Source: Pseudomonas rhizophila (GTDB lineage Bacteria; Pseudomonadota; Gammaproteobacteria; Pseudomonadales; Pseudomonadaceae). Taken from it: 64,000 nucleotides of DNA. Location of the stretch: the NCBI RefSeq assembly GCF_003033885.1, contig NZ_CP024081.1:2663462-2727461 (forward strand), given 5' to 3'. Position 1 is the first letter of the stretch, and every line of letters starts with the position of its first letter. The notes below the pieces were generated by a model. The model ran no database searches. It was not told where the DNA came from and was given only the letters and a program-made list of their open reading frames with translations. Positions 18,201 through 25,727 of this stretch are shown piece after piece. The position numbers were made by a program, and so were the translations under genes.

Positions 18201-19362
18201 AGACCGGCTCAACATCAGCCTCAAGCAGGGGGAAACCCTCACCCTGGACCACAACCTGGCGGCCGGACGGATCGCTCTGGAGTACTCCCTCAACGGCGGG
18301 CCTTTCATCGCGATCACCGACGGTGCCTCGTTCACCGCGGCGGCCGATGGCAACTACCAGATCCACGTCACCAACATCGCCAATGGCAGTGGTGGCAACC
18401 CCAACGGCGCGGAAAACTACCAACTGACCTTGACCGTCAACTACGCCGGCGCCCAGGACAGCACGCCGGATTACCATGGCAGCTACACCGCCAGCGACAA
18501 TCACGGTGGCAGCGACAGCGCAGCGGTCGGCATCAGCTATCAGGCAGGCCACACCCTGACGGGCACGACCGGAGACGACGTGCTGATCGCCGGCGAGGGG
18601 GACAACATCCTCAGCGCGGGTGACGGCAACGACATACTCAGCGCCGGTTCGGGCAACAACGTCTTGCATGGCGAGGCGGGCAACGACTTGCTCTACAGCG
18701 GCGCCGGCAACGACCTGCTCGACGGTGGTACCGGCAACGACACCGCCAGCTACGCCCACGCCAGTGCCGGGGTTACGGTGAACCTGGGTCTGTTAGCCGC
18801 GCAAAACACCGTGGGCGCCGGCATCGACACCCTGGCGGGCATCGAAAACCTGGTCGGCTCGAACTTCAACGACACCCTCACCGGCGATAGTGCCAGCAAC
18901 CGCATCAACGGCGGCCTGGGCGACGACGTGCTCAATGGCGGTGGTGGCGATGACGTGTTGATCGGCGGCCTGGGCAACAACACCCTGACCGGAGGCAGCG
19001 GCGCTGATACCTTCCAATGGCAGGTGGGCAACAGCGGCCATGACCTGGTCACGGACTTCACCCCAGGCCTCGACAAACTCGACCTGTCGCAACTGTTGCT
19101 GGGGGAAAACGGCAGCAACGCGTCCCTGGACGATTACCTGCACTTCAGCGTCACCGGCAGTGGTGCGTCGGTCATGACCAGCATCGACGTCAGCTCCACG
19201 GCCGGCGCCGCGCCGAACCAGACCATCGACCTGGCCGGCGTCAACCTCGCCAGCTACTACGGCGTCACACCGGGCGTGGACGGCATGATCGCCGGCGCGG
19301 ATACGGCGACCATCATCAACGGAATGTTGAATGATCACTCGTTGAAGGTGGACACCGTGTGA
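12265..19362 (+). CDS. mapA: LapA/MapA-type giant RTX adhesin
   Basis: Encodes 2365 residues. Residues 1-~140 form the LapA retention module (GTVSKVVGQVFAEA, QQAIAAGADPTQTGEATAAG), with the LapG-type cleavage motif TAAG at residues 115-118. There follow two kinds of ~240-250-residue Ig-like repeats, a VWA domain with MIDAS motif DVSGS at residue 1570 and SDGKPT further on, and C-terminal RTX nonapeptides (18561-19010; GGxGxDxL type) with a type I secretion tail. The protein should be exported by MapEBC, held in the outer membrane and released by LapG when LapD is inactive. GGAGG is 7 bases before the ATG. Its size is well below LapA, closer to MapA of P. fluorescens Pf0-1; the name is by inference. 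Confidence 0.9.
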   Translation: MAALIGTVSKVVGQVFAEAVGGLRRPLVEGDRLYAGEHLITGAEGAVAVQLQNGKELTLGRGSDLTLSPQLLANQASASDTPEATTPSDAQLTDVQKLQQAIAAGADPTQTGEATAAGAEGGNPGGVGGGHSFVLLEEVGGEVDPQIGFPTAGFNGIPEFPDLRLAGDPDDGGDDAIVPPVDPETPDNPVTLDGLTVDGGELTANEANLSDGSASNPGALVQSGSFTISAPDGLSSLSIGGIAVITGGVPAGFPQSITSALGNTLTITGYNPATGVVSYSYTLTDNESHPAGGGANNISEQFPVVAVDSDGDTATGTLDVNITDDVPQAIDDSHASTASESLVTLTGNVLPNDHQGADRIPTGPDSGPIIGGTFTGTYGTLVLNPNGTYTYTLNTSDPQFVALHGGGSGTETFTYTLTDSDGDTSTANLVLQVHNNDDPVIIEGLDTEGGELNLQEKNLSDGTSPDAPALTQSGTFTITALDGVQTLSVGGINVVTGGVAAGFPQSITTALGNTLTITGFNAATGVVSYSYTLLDNEAHANANGANSLSEQFAVVVTDDNGTTATGNLDVNIVDDVPQAVDDSNAGTASETNLTLTGSVLTNDTEGADRVASGPVTPGTFTGTYGTLVLNADGSYTYTLNTADADFKGLHGGGSGSETFTYTLTDADGDTSTANLVLQVHNNDDPVIIEGLDTEGGELSLQEKNLSDGTSPDAPALTQSGTFTIIALDGVQTLSVGGINVVTGGVAAGFPQSITTALGNTLTITGFNAATGVVSYSYTLLDNEAHANANGANSLSEQFAVVVTDDNGTTATGNLDVNIVDDLPTAHADSASVDEGGTVSGNVLNNDVGGADGPAASGAVIGVRAGSDTSTSAVGGLNTQINGTYGYLTLDANGNAVYHSNPNTVSAPGATDVFTYTVRDADGDESTTTITIDVYHSCLVAETDQDITVYEKALDLNQDGQDLAPGTVTGSAPNATTETASGSLVGSVTGAIGAVTFALVGNATGAYGQLLLNPDGSYTYTLTSPATTAPSANDGPNVLSESFTYQATDSLGNTVTSTIVINIVDDVPNAHADLASVVEGGTVNGNVLDNDVLGADGGAVIGVRAGNDTSTPATGGLNTQINGTYGYLTLDANGNAVYHSNPDAVGAPGATDVFTYTVRDADGDESTTTITIDVYNSCLVAETDQDITVYEKALDLNQDGQDLAPGTVTGSAPNATSETASGSLVGSVTGAIGTVTFALVGNATGAYGQLLLNPDGSYTYTLTSPATTAPSANDGPNVLSESFTYQATDSLGNTVTSTIVINIVDDVPNAHADLASVVEGGTVNGNVLDNDVLGADGGAVIGVRAGNDTSNPATGGLNTQINGTYGYLTLDANGNAVYHSNPDAVGAPGATDVFTYTVRDADGDESTTTITIDVYNSCLVAETDQDITVYEKALDLNQDGQDLAPGTVTGSEPSATSETASGSLVGSVTGASGALTFSLVGNATGAYGQLLLNPDGSYTYTLTSPATTAPNANDGPNVLSESFTYQATDALGNSVTGNLVVSIVDDVPTAVASERSVTAVEIDSNLLIVLDVSGSMADPSGVPGLSRLDLAKQAISALLDKYDDLGDVKVQLVTFSSSATDQTSVWVDVATAKSLLSGLSAGGGTNYDAAVAAAKTAFVTSGQLTGAQNIGYFFSDGKPTTGQGIDAADEAAWKAFLDANGIKNYAIGLGGGVSDTHLDPLAYDGSTHTDTDAVLVTDLNQLNSVLSGTVQGVPVTGSLLGEGGSFGADGGFVKSLVVDGTTYSYDPAANAGQGALTASGGANHGTFNTANNTLSIATDHDGTLVVNLDTGEYSYTSQTATNTLITETIGYTISDNDGDLASSSLVVKVLPNSPPVAVDDNIITNVLSGNIVIPGEMLLGNDSDANGDPLTASPTGFNTGWVARGADFTGSTGTVSFTGNNVQSINLNRGAFVANAATMTAVLVVSGALGMVSNHNTNDEDRLNISLKQGETLTLDHNLAAGRIALEYSLNGGPFIAITDGASFTAAADGNYQIHVTNIANGSGGNPNGAENYQLTLTVNYAGAQDSTPDYHGSYTASDNHGGSDSAAVGISYQAGHTLTGTTGDDVLIAGEGDNILSAGDGNDILSAGSGNNVLHGEAGNDLLYSGAGNDLLDGGTGNDTASYAHASAGVTVNLGLLAAQNTVGAGIDTLAGIENLVGSNFNDTLTGDSASNRINGGLGDDVLNGGGGDDVLIGGLGNNTLTGGSGADTFQWQVGNSGHDLVTDFTPGLDKLDLSQLLLGENGSNASLDDYLHFSVTGSGASVMTSIDVSSTAGAAPNQTIDLAGVNLASYYGVTPGVDGMIAGADTATIINGMLNDHSLKVDTV
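12826..14718 (+). repeat. mapA type-1 tandem repeats (~246 residues)
   Basis: Units begin at 12826, 13576 and 14314, spaced 750 and 738 bases; the third is truncated to its first half and ends at the NIVDD junction at 14718. Units 2 and 3 are almost identical (for example GGELNLQEKNLSDGTS versus GGELSLQEKNLSDGTS), unit 1 is diverged. Each contains a TDADGDT/TDSDGDT-type acidic calcium-loop-like segment. Confidence 0.9.
14719..16890 (+). repeat. mapA type-2 tandem repeats (240 residues, one Cys each)
   Basis: Three units start at 14719, 15451 and 16171, the last ending at 16890; spacing is 732, 720 and 720 bases. In the first 390 bases of units 2 and 3 I count only six base differences. Each unit has RDADGDESTTT and a single cysteine in the sequence SCLVAETDQDITVYEK. 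Confidence 0.92.
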
Positions 19363-19378
19363 GGTGAACTGAAACAAC

Positions 19379-19421
19379 AAAACCCGTCATGTTCAAATAG
19401 GATATGGCGGGTTTTGTGTTT
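19379..19421 (+). terminator. Intrinsic terminator of mapA
   Basis: AAAACCCGTCAT and ATGGCGGGTTTT form a 12-bp stem (one G-T pair) around an ~13-base loop 16 bases after the mapA stop, followed by TGTGTTTTT. Confidence 0.8.
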
Positions 19422-19462
19422 TTGAGGGGATGCACGCTTTTCGGGTGAAGGACATCCATACT

Positions 19463-19489
19463 CCTGTGGCGAGGGAGCTTCGCGCCGAC
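19463..19489. repeat. Solitary REP-like fragment
   Basis: CTCCTGTGGCGAGGGAGCTTC resembles one arm of the family B element but has no matching partner; it abuts the 3' end of the DUF454 gene. Confidence 0.5.
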
Positions 19490-19490
19490 T

Positions 19491-19886
19491 TCAGGGCTTA
19501 TGCAGGGTTTTTTGCTTGAGGATATAAACCGTCACCAGTACCGCACTGGTGAGCATGAACACCCGCGCCCACGGCAGGGGCACCAGGTAGCAGGACAGGA
19601 GGATGCTCACCCACATCAGGCCGATGGCGTAGACCTTGCCCTTGAGTGGGATGCCGTTGCCGCTGAGGTAATCAGCGATCCAGGGCCCGAGCCGCGGATG
19701 GCCCACCAGCCAGCGATAGAAGCGTGGCGAGCTGCGTGCGAAGCAGGCCGCGGCCAGCAGCAGGAAAGGGGTAGTGGGCAATACGGGAATGAAGATCCCG
19801 ATGACCCCCAGCACCACGCTCAACCAGCCAATGGCCAGCAGAACGTAGCGCAGGATCAGCGAGCGGTTACCGATGGGCGCGGGCAC
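19491..19886 (-). CDS. YbaN/DUF454 inner membrane protein
   Basis: Encodes about 131 residues with three to four membrane segments. The DUF454 signature is clear: WLSVVLGVIGIFIPVLPTTPFLLLAAACFARSSPR near the N-terminus, followed by HPRLGPWI and paired helices at the C-terminus. Function of the family is unknown. The GTG at 19886, just 9 bases after the stop of the upstream gene, gives the family length; an ATG at 19946 would add 20 polar residues overlapping that gene. Translational coupling with the UPF0149 gene is likely. Confidence 0.8.
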   Translation of the reverse strand: MPAPIGNRSLILRYVLLAIGWLSVVLGVIGIFIPVLPTTPFLLLAAACFARSSPRFYRWLVGHPRLGPWIADYLSGNGIPLKGKVYAIGLMWVSILLSCYLVPLPWARVFMLTSAVLVTVYILKQKTLHKP

Positions 19887-19894
19887 CCGGTGGC

Positions 19895-20482
19895 TCAGTG
19901 GTGGCGCGGCTTGAGGATCGCCGGTTTCTCGTCCGGGGCGTTGCACAGTAGGTACAGGGCGGTGAGGGCTTCAGGGATCTGCACGATCATGTCGTCCATC
20001 AGGTTCGCGTCGGCGGCGATGTCGGAAAACTCCGGTTGCTCGTCGAACAGACCGGAACCGACCATGATCGGCAGCAGCATTTCGCTGACTTCTTCCTCGG
20101 CGGTTTCGAACCAGGCGGCTTCGCGCAGGAACACGCCTTCCATGAAACCGATGCACCAGCCACGCAGTTCCGAATCGTCCGGGTCATCGCCCAGGTCCAG
20201 CTCGCATGGCAATTCGAATTCTTCGTCGGAAGCCAACTGACGGGCGATGTGGGCCTTGAGCAACACCAGCGTGGTTTCGATGACCTCACGCTCGGCATCG
20301 TCGGCGTAATGCGGCTCTTCGGCGAACAGGGCGTCGATCCACTCACGCTCCGGCACTTGTTCGGAGCAGATGGACAGGGCGGTCAGATAGCCGTGAGCGG
20401 CCACGTAATCCAGCGCCTCTTCGTGCAGCTCATCGGCGTCGAGGAAGACTTGCAGGCGGGTCAGTTGCTCAGCGAAGGACAT
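19895..20482 (-). CDS. UPF0149/YecA-family protein
   Basis: Encodes 195 acidic, mostly helical residues. Features of the UPF0149 (YgfB/YecA) family are the N-terminal helices (HEEALDYVAAHGYLTALSI), the central ELRGWCIGFMEGVFL motif and a second helical bundle with many Glu/Asp. No C-terminal SEC-C zinc motif is present. Cellular role is unclear in the family. It is followed immediately by the DUF454 gene. The start ATG at 20482 is preceded by AAGGTAGCC on the minus strand. Confidence 0.82.
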   Translation of the reverse strand: MSFAEQLTRLQVFLDADELHEEALDYVAAHGYLTALSICSEQVPEREWIDALFAEEPHYADDAEREVIETTLVLLKAHIARQLASDEEFELPCELDLGDDPDDSELRGWCIGFMEGVFLREAAWFETAEEEVSEMLLPIMVGSGLFDEQPEFSDIAADANLMDDMIVQIPEALTALYLLCNAPDEKPAILKPRHH

Positions 20483-20611
20483 TACAGGCTACCTTGGGGA
20501 ATAAACAATGCGGGAATTCTAGGCCTTCTTGAGCGCCCAGGCCAGCCGCGTGGTGTATTTGCCTCTCCAATGCCCGGGGTGGACACAAATTTGCGCTCGC
20601 CCACAGATCAA

Positions 20612-20703
20612 ATGTGGGAGCGAGCCTGCTCGCGATAGCGGTGGAGCAGCTTGCATTGATGTTGAATGGGCCGATGTCATCGCGAGCAGGCTCGCTCCCA
20701 CAG
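20612..20703. repeat. REP-like inverted pair, family A, in the recQ upstream gap
   Basis: GTGGGAGCGAGCCTGCTCGC and its inverse GCGAGCAGGCTCGCTCCCAC. The 420-base gap between the divergent UPF0149 gene and recQ (20483-20902) otherwise holds a GGGTATACT -10-like hexamer at 20773-20778, with no well-spaced -35, that may serve recQ with a leader of about 120 bases. Confidence 0.85.
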
Positions 20704-20902
20704 GGACTGATGGCAACCGGAAGACCCCCGACACCTCTTGTCAGCATCACCCTTTACAACGAAACCCTCGGGTATACTGCCGCGTTTTGTGATGCCCTGC
20801 GGCGTCCCGGCGTTTCGAAACGCGCACTTACGATTTGCCGGTGCAGTGTTTTTGATTCTGAACCAGCCTTGCAGGGATGTTTCGGTGATTTTTGGAGTTT
20901 TT

Positions 20903-23029
20903 ATGCTCGAACAGGCTCAACGCGTCCTCAAGGACATCTTCGGCTACGACAGTTTTCGTGGCCGTCAGGGTGCCATTATTGAGCGCGTGGCCAGCGGTGG
21001 CGATGCTCTGGTGCTGATGCCCACCGGCGGCGGCAAATCGTTGTGCTTCCAGGTGCCGGCGCTGTTGCGCAACGGCCTGGCGGTAGTGGTCTCGCCGCTG
21101 ATTGCGTTGATGGACGACCAGGTCGCGACCCTTGAAGAGCTGGGGGTTGCAGCCGCTTCGCTGAACTCGACCCTCAGCGCCGAGCAGCAACGGGACCTGG
21201 CGGCGCGAATCAAGCGCGGTGAAATAAAAATGCTCTACCTGGCCCCGGAACGCCTGGTGCAGCCGCGCATGCTGGCGTTCCTGCAGAGCCTGGAAATCGC
21301 TCTGTTTGCCATCGACGAAGCCCACTGTGTGTCCCAATGGGGCCACGACTTCCGTCGCGAGTACCTGCAACTGGGGCAACTGGCCGAACTGTTTCCCGAC
21401 GTGCCACGCATCGCCCTGACCGCCACCGCCGACAAACGCACCCGCGAAGAAATCGTCGAACGTCTGCACTTGCAGAACGCCGAGCGCTTCCTTTCGAGCT
21501 TCGACCGACCCAACATTTTCTACCGCATCGTGCCCAAGGAGCAGCCGCGCAAGCAGTTGCTGGCGTTTATTGCCGAGCGGCGCAGCGATGCCGGCATCGT
21601 TTATTGCCTGTCGCGCAAAAAGGTCGATGAAGTGGCGGCGTTTCTCTGCGAACAAGGCTTTCCGGCATTGCCGTATCACGCCGGCCTGCCCAATGACCTG
21701 CGGGCCTACCATCAGAAGCGCTTCCTCAATGAGGAAGGCCTGATCATGGTGGCCACCGTGGCGTTTGGCATGGGCATCGACAAGCCCAACGTGCGTTTCG
21801 TCGCGCACTTGGACCTGCCCAAATCCCTCGAGGCGTATTACCAGGAAACCGGGCGCGCCGGCCGTGATGGTTTGCCGGCGGACGCGTGGATGGCCTACGG
21901 CCTGCAAGACGTGGTGATGCTCAAGCAGATGCTGCAGAACTCCGAGGGCGACGAGCGCCACAAGCGTCTTGAGCAGCATAAGCTCGACGCCATGCTTTCG
22001 CTGTGCGAAGAGACCCGCTGCCGGCGCCAGACCTTGCTGGCTTATTTCGATGAAGACATGCCCCAGCCTTGCGGACATTGCGATAACTGCGTCGACGGCG
22101 TGGAAACCTGGGACGCCACCGAGCCGGCCCGCCAGGCGTTGTCGGCGATTTATCGCACCGGCCAGCGCTATGGCGTGGGGCATCTGGTGGACGTGCTGCT
22201 GGGCAAGGACAACGAAAAGGTGCGCAGCTTTGGCCACCAGCATCTTTCGGTGTTCGGTGTGGGCAAGGCACGCACGGAAAGTGAGTGGCGTTCATTGTTC
22301 CGCCAGCTCGTGGCCCGCGGGCTGGCCGATATCGACCTGGAAGGCTACGGCGGCCTGCGCCTGAGTGCGAGTTGCCGGCCGTTGCTCAAAGGCGAGGTCT
22401 CCCTCGAACTGCGCCGTGATCTCAAGCCGGCAACGGCGATCAAGAACAGCAAGAGCCAGGCCAGCCAACTGGTGCGCGGCGAAGAGCGCGACCAGTGGGA
22501 AGCCTTGCGCGCCTTGCGTCGCAAGCTGGCCGAAGAGCATGGCGTGCCGCCGTATGTGATCTTCCCCGACTCGACGCTGCTGGAGATGCTCCGCAGCCAA
22601 CCCACGTCCCTGGCGGAAATGGCCCGGGTCAGTGGCGTGGGCGCGCGCAAGCTGGAGCGTTACGGCGAAGCCTTCCTCCAAGTGCTGGGCGGCGAGGTCG
22701 AGGCGCCGAAAGCGGTGGCCGATGTTCGTCACGAATTGATCACCCTGGCCCGCGCCGGCATGACCCCGTTGCAGATCGCCGGGCAACTGCAATGCTCGGA
22801 AAAGAATGTTTATACGATGCTGGCCGAGGCCATCGGCAAGCAGCAGTTGTCTTTGGAGCAGGCGTTGGATTTACCCGAGGAATTGATGGGCGAGGTGCAG
22901 GATGCGTTTCTGGACGGCGAAGGCGAGTTGCCAGCGGTGTCGGAAGTCGCAGCACTGTTTGTCGGTCGGGTTCCGGAAGGTGTCCTGTATTGTGTCAGGG
23001 CTGCGTTGCAGTCGGAATTTGAAGTCTGA
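20903..23029 (+). CDS. recQ: ATP-dependent DNA helicase RecQ
   Basis: Encodes 708 residues. Superfamily 2 helicase motifs are intact: [16 protein letters not shown] (about 38-53), DEAH near 138, and [15 protein letters not shown] with [10 protein letters not shown]. The RQC zinc cluster is visible (C in EETRC and PCGHCDNC, about 370-395) and an HRDC domain spans about 530-600. It unwinds DNA 3'-5' in recombination and fork repair. The C-terminus runs ~100 residues past E. coli RecQ, with a helix-turn-helix-like stretch ([21 protein letters not shown]). Start chosen at 20903, where GGAG is 5 bases upstream; in-frame sequence upstream lacks family similarity. Confidence 0.95.
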   Translation: MLEQAQRVLKDIFGYDSFRGRQGAIIERVASGGDALVLMPTGGGKSLCFQVPALLRNGLAVVVSPLIALMDDQVATLEELGVAAASLNSTLSAEQQRDLAARIKRGEIKMLYLAPERLVQPRMLAFLQSLEIALFAIDEAHCVSQWGHDFRREYLQLGQLAELFPDVPRIALTATADKRTREEIVERLHLQNAERFLSSFDRPNIFYRIVPKEQPRKQLLAFIAERRSDAGIVYCLSRKKVDEVAAFLCEQGFPALPYHAGLPNDLRAYHQKRFLNEEGLIMVATVAFGMGIDKPNVRFVAHLDLPKSLEAYYQETGRAGRDGLPADAWMAYGLQDVVMLKQMLQNSEGDERHKRLEQHKLDAMLSLCEETRCRRQTLLAYFDEDMPQPCGHCDNCVDGVETWDATEPARQALSAIYRTGQRYGVGHLVDVLLGKDNEKVRSFGHQHLSVFGVGKARTESEWRSLFRQLVARGLADIDLEGYGGLRLSASCRPLLKGEVSLELRRDLKPATAIKNSKSQASQLVRGEERDQWEALRALRRKLAEEHGVPPYVIFPDSTLLEMLRSQPTSLAEMARVSGVGARKLERYGEAFLQVLGGEVEAPKAVADVRHELITLARAGMTPLQIAGQLQCSEKNVYTMLAEAIGKQQLSLEQALDLPEELMGEVQDAFLDGEGELPAVSEVAALFVGRVPEGVLYCVRAALQSEFEV

Positions 23030-23102
23030 TCAGTGAGTTACCTTCCTTTAACGATTCACTACAGGGTAAACCTTGCCTGAATCCGAAGCTCATGCTTAGC
23101 TG

Positions 23103-23115
23103 ACTAATAATTAGT
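23103..23115. promoter_or_regulatory. Palindromic operator candidate of the MarR gene
   Basis: ACTAAT-A-ATTAGT is a perfect 13-base palindrome 20 bases before the start codon of the MarR-family gene. MarR proteins commonly bind such short AT-rich palindromes over their own promoters, so autoregulation is likely. Confidence 0.55.
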
Positions 23116-23135
23116 TTTTCTCTATTTCAGATCTG

Positions 23136-23582
23136 ATGAGTTTTTTTATGCCGTTAACCGATCAACACCGTTTTGGCATGCAGTTGGCGCAGATGTCTCG
23201 AGGCTGGCGCGCCGAGCTGGATCGTCGCCTGGCCGGGTTGGGTCTGTCTCAGGCCCGCTGGCTGGTGCTGTTGCACCTGGCCCGTTTCGAACAGGCGCCG
23301 ACCCAGCGCGAACTGGCCCAGAGTGTCGCTGTCGAAGGCCCGACCCTGGCCCGGTTGCTCGACAGCCTGGAAGCTCAGGGCCTGGTGCAGCGTCAGGCCG
23401 TGGCCGAGGATCGTCGTGCCAAGAAAATCGTGCTTTGTGCACCGGCGCTGCCGCTGATCGAACAGATCGAAACCATTGCCACGCAACTGCGCCGCGAGTT
23501 GTTCGAGGGGGTCGATGAAGCCGACATGCGCGTGTGCATGCGGGTCCATGGCACGATTCTGGCCAATCTGGAAAAATCCTGA
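23136..23582 (+). CDS. MarR-family transcriptional regulator
   Basis: Encodes 148 residues with the MarR winged helix: LSQARWLVLLHLARFEQAPTQRELAQSVAVEGPTLARLLDSLEAQGLVQR and the DRRAKK wing. Helices at both ends form the dimer interface. It lies 106 bases after recQ and 93 bases before the FimV-like gene, as does PA3341 in the corresponding P. aeruginosa region. A perfect palindrome precedes it. The start at 23136 has no strong ribosome site, and an ATG at 23148 is an alternative. Ligand and targets are unknown. Confidence 0.87.
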   Translation: MSFFMPLTDQHRFGMQLAQMSRGWRAELDRRLAGLGLSQARWLVLLHLARFEQAPTQRELAQSVAVEGPTLARLLDSLEAQGLVQRQAVAEDRRAKKIVLCAPALPLIEQIETIATQLRRELFEGVDEADMRVCMRVHGTILANLEKS

Positions 23583-23675
23583 GGCATATCCCAGGCATCA
23601 GACTTTTGAGATTCGGCGGTTCGCGAACTATAACCAGTACTTAGGCGCTCAGTCTGGTAATCAAAAGGGATGCCC

Positions 23676-25601
23676 ATGCTTGTAAGTTTGCAGTGCACGT
23701 TGCGCAGTTGGCTCAACGTGTTGGTAGTCGTGGCAGCCATGGGGTATTCGGCGTTGGCATCGGCGCTGGGGCTTGGGGAGATCACCCTCCATTCCGCCCT
23801 GAATCAGCCGTTGCGTGCCGATATCGCCCTGGTCGATGTGACCGGGGTAAGTGAAAGCGATTTGTCGGCCAGCCTGGCGAGCGCGGACGATTTCAGCCGT
23901 GCCGGCGTGGAGCGGGTGTTCTATCTCAATAGCTTGCGCTTCACGCCAGTGCTGCGCGGCGAGCGCGGCTACATTCGGGTGACCTCCAGCAAACCGGTGG
24001 AGGAACCCTTCCTCAATTTCCTGGTGCAGCTCAATCAACCCAACGGGCGTCTGCTGCGCGAATACACCGTGCTGATCGACCCACCGGGCACGCCGGGTAT
24101 CGTACCGGCGCGGGACGAGCCTTCCGCCGCGGCCCAGGCAACGCGTGCGGTCAAGCCGCCTGCGGCTACTCAAGGCAAGCGCTATACCGTCGTGCAGGGA
24201 GACAACCCCTGGTCCATCGCCAAACGCCTGCATGACGCCGGCAGCAATGCTTCGGTCAATGAGCTGATGCAGGGCATCCAGGCCCTGAACCCCGGCAGTG
24301 ACCGGCTTTCCGTGGGCCAGCGTTTATTGCTGCCCGATTCTGCGGTTCTGCCATCAGCGACAGAAACGGCTGCCGCCCCGGCCTCCGCCATGTCCGACGA
24401 GCAACTGGCCGCCAGCGTGCTGCAAAACGAGCAGCAACAAAAAACCATCGAGCAACTGCAGGCGCTGCTCCAGTCCCAGGACGAAGAAATCGCGAGTCAG
24501 CGCAAGCAGATCAGCGAGTTGCAGACACAACTGGCCGAGCTCACGCCAGCCCCTGCTGAATCTGCGCAGCCGGAGTCTGTGCCTGCCGCAACCCCCGCGC
24601 CGCCAGATCAAGCACCACCCGTCACAGAACCGGTCCCGGAACCAGAGGAGGGCATTAACTGGCTGTGGATAACAGCGCTGGTGGGGCTGTTGGGGTTGCT
24701 CGGGTTATTGCTGTTCCTTCGTCGGCGGCAGCAAGAACAGGCGGAAATGGAGTCCCTGCCCGAGCGTCCTGAACCGATGCTGGAAGACGACACCCAAACC
24801 TACGCTTCGACCGCCGACACGGAACAGCCTGAGGCCGCCACGTCGTTCAGCAACGGTGATGCACCTTTGGGGGACGTGCTGGAAGGGGTCGGGATTTACC
24901 TGACCTACGGTCGTTTCACCGAAGCGGCGGGATTGCTGCGCGCCGCGCTGCTGACGGAGCCCGCGCGCACCGACCTGGGCCTCAAGTTGCTGGAAGTGCT
25001 GGGCAAGCAGGGCGATACCATCGGTTTCCAGGCCCAGGAACATCATTTGTTGGCGCAGGGCATTGACGTCAGCACACTCGAAGAAATCCGCGGGCGTTAT
25101 CCGAAGGTCGCCGCGGTGGCCGCGCCCATGGTCACAGAACCTCAGCCGCCGCTGACTGACGTCGCTCCTGCGTCCAGTGACGAGTTCGAACTCGATCTGG
25201 ATGCGCTGTCCATGGAAACCAGTTGGGATCTTGCCGAGCCGCAGCACAGCGCCACTGAAAAAACACCTGTTGCGTCCGAAGGCTTTGGGGACTTGTCGCT
25301 TTCGAGTTTCGACGCGCCGGACCTGCAGTGGAGCGCACCTTCGGAAACCGAATCGCTGGACGATGCATTTCTCGACGGGTTTGCCGATGAAGAGCAGTCG
25401 CTGGAACTGGAGCCGATGGTCCTCGAGCCTGTCCACCAAGAGCCTCAGGTACCGGAACACTCCGACAAGCTGGAGCAGGCGCAGAACTGCATTGACGATG
25501 GCGATCTGAAAACCGCCGTCGCACTGCTGGAAGAGTTGCTCGAAGAGGGCAACGAACCTCTCAGGCAAACCGCGCGCGTGCTCCTGGCGGGGATTCGCTG
25601 A
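23676..25601 (+). CDS. FimV-like LysM inner-membrane protein
   Basis: Encodes 641 residues. In order: signal peptide (1-~31), FimV N-terminal domain (LGLGEITLHSALNQPLRADI to YTVLIDPPGTPG), LysM peptidoglycan-binding domain (about 167-222, YTVVQGDNPWSIAKRL), coiled coil (248-290), proline-rich linker, one membrane helix (327-347), a long acidic cytoplasmic region and the FimV C-terminal TPR-like motif (from ~596). FimV organises poles, twitching and type II secretion in P. aeruginosa. This copy is shorter than FimV (over 900 residues) and is not beside truA, so it is a paralogue (PA3340-like). AAAGGGA is 5 bases before the ATG at 23676. Confidence 0.85.
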   Translation: MLVSLQCTLRSWLNVLVVVAAMGYSALASALGLGEITLHSALNQPLRADIALVDVTGVSESDLSASLASADDFSRAGVERVFYLNSLRFTPVLRGERGYIRVTSSKPVEEPFLNFLVQLNQPNGRLLREYTVLIDPPGTPGIVPARDEPSAAAQATRAVKPPAATQGKRYTVVQGDNPWSIAKRLHDAGSNASVNELMQGIQALNPGSDRLSVGQRLLLPDSAVLPSATETAAAPASAMSDEQLAASVLQNEQQQKTIEQLQALLQSQDEEIASQRKQISELQTQLAELTPAPAESAQPESVPAATPAPPDQAPPVTEPVPEPEEGINWLWITALVGLLGLLGLLLFLRRRQQEQAEMESLPERPEPMLEDDTQTYASTADTEQPEAATSFSNGDAPLGDVLEGVGIYLTYGRFTEAAGLLRAALLTEPARTDLGLKLLEVLGKQGDTIGFQAQEHHLLAQGIDVSTLEEIRGRYPKVAAVAAPMVTEPQPPLTDVAPASSDEFELDLDALSMETSWDLAEPQHSATEKTPVASEGFGDLSLSSFDAPDLQWSAPSETESLDDAFLDGFADEEQSLELEPMVLEPVHQEPQVPEHSDKLEQAQNCIDDGDLKTAVALLEELLEEGNEPLRQTARVLLAGIR

Positions 25602-25627
25602 AGTCCTTTATTAGTGAGCCTGCCGGC

Positions 25628-25655
25628 CCCTTCGCGAGCAGGCTCGCTCCCACAG
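25628..25655. repeat. Single REP-like element, family A
   Basis: CGCGAGCAGGCTCGCTCCCACAGG stands alone between the convergent FimV-like and plpD genes; a degraded GTGGGGGCTGCTG around 25700 may be the remnant of its partner. Confidence 0.7.
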
Positions 25656-25727
25656 GGGATTTGCGGTGAACGCCAAGCCCGCGAACGACACGAAACCAAT
25701 GTGGGGGCTGCTGCGGATACAGGGCCA

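Noticed and set aside
23029..23100. AGTGA...TCACT inverted sequence after recQ as a terminator
   Set aside because: Short arms, long loop and no T-run; not convincing.
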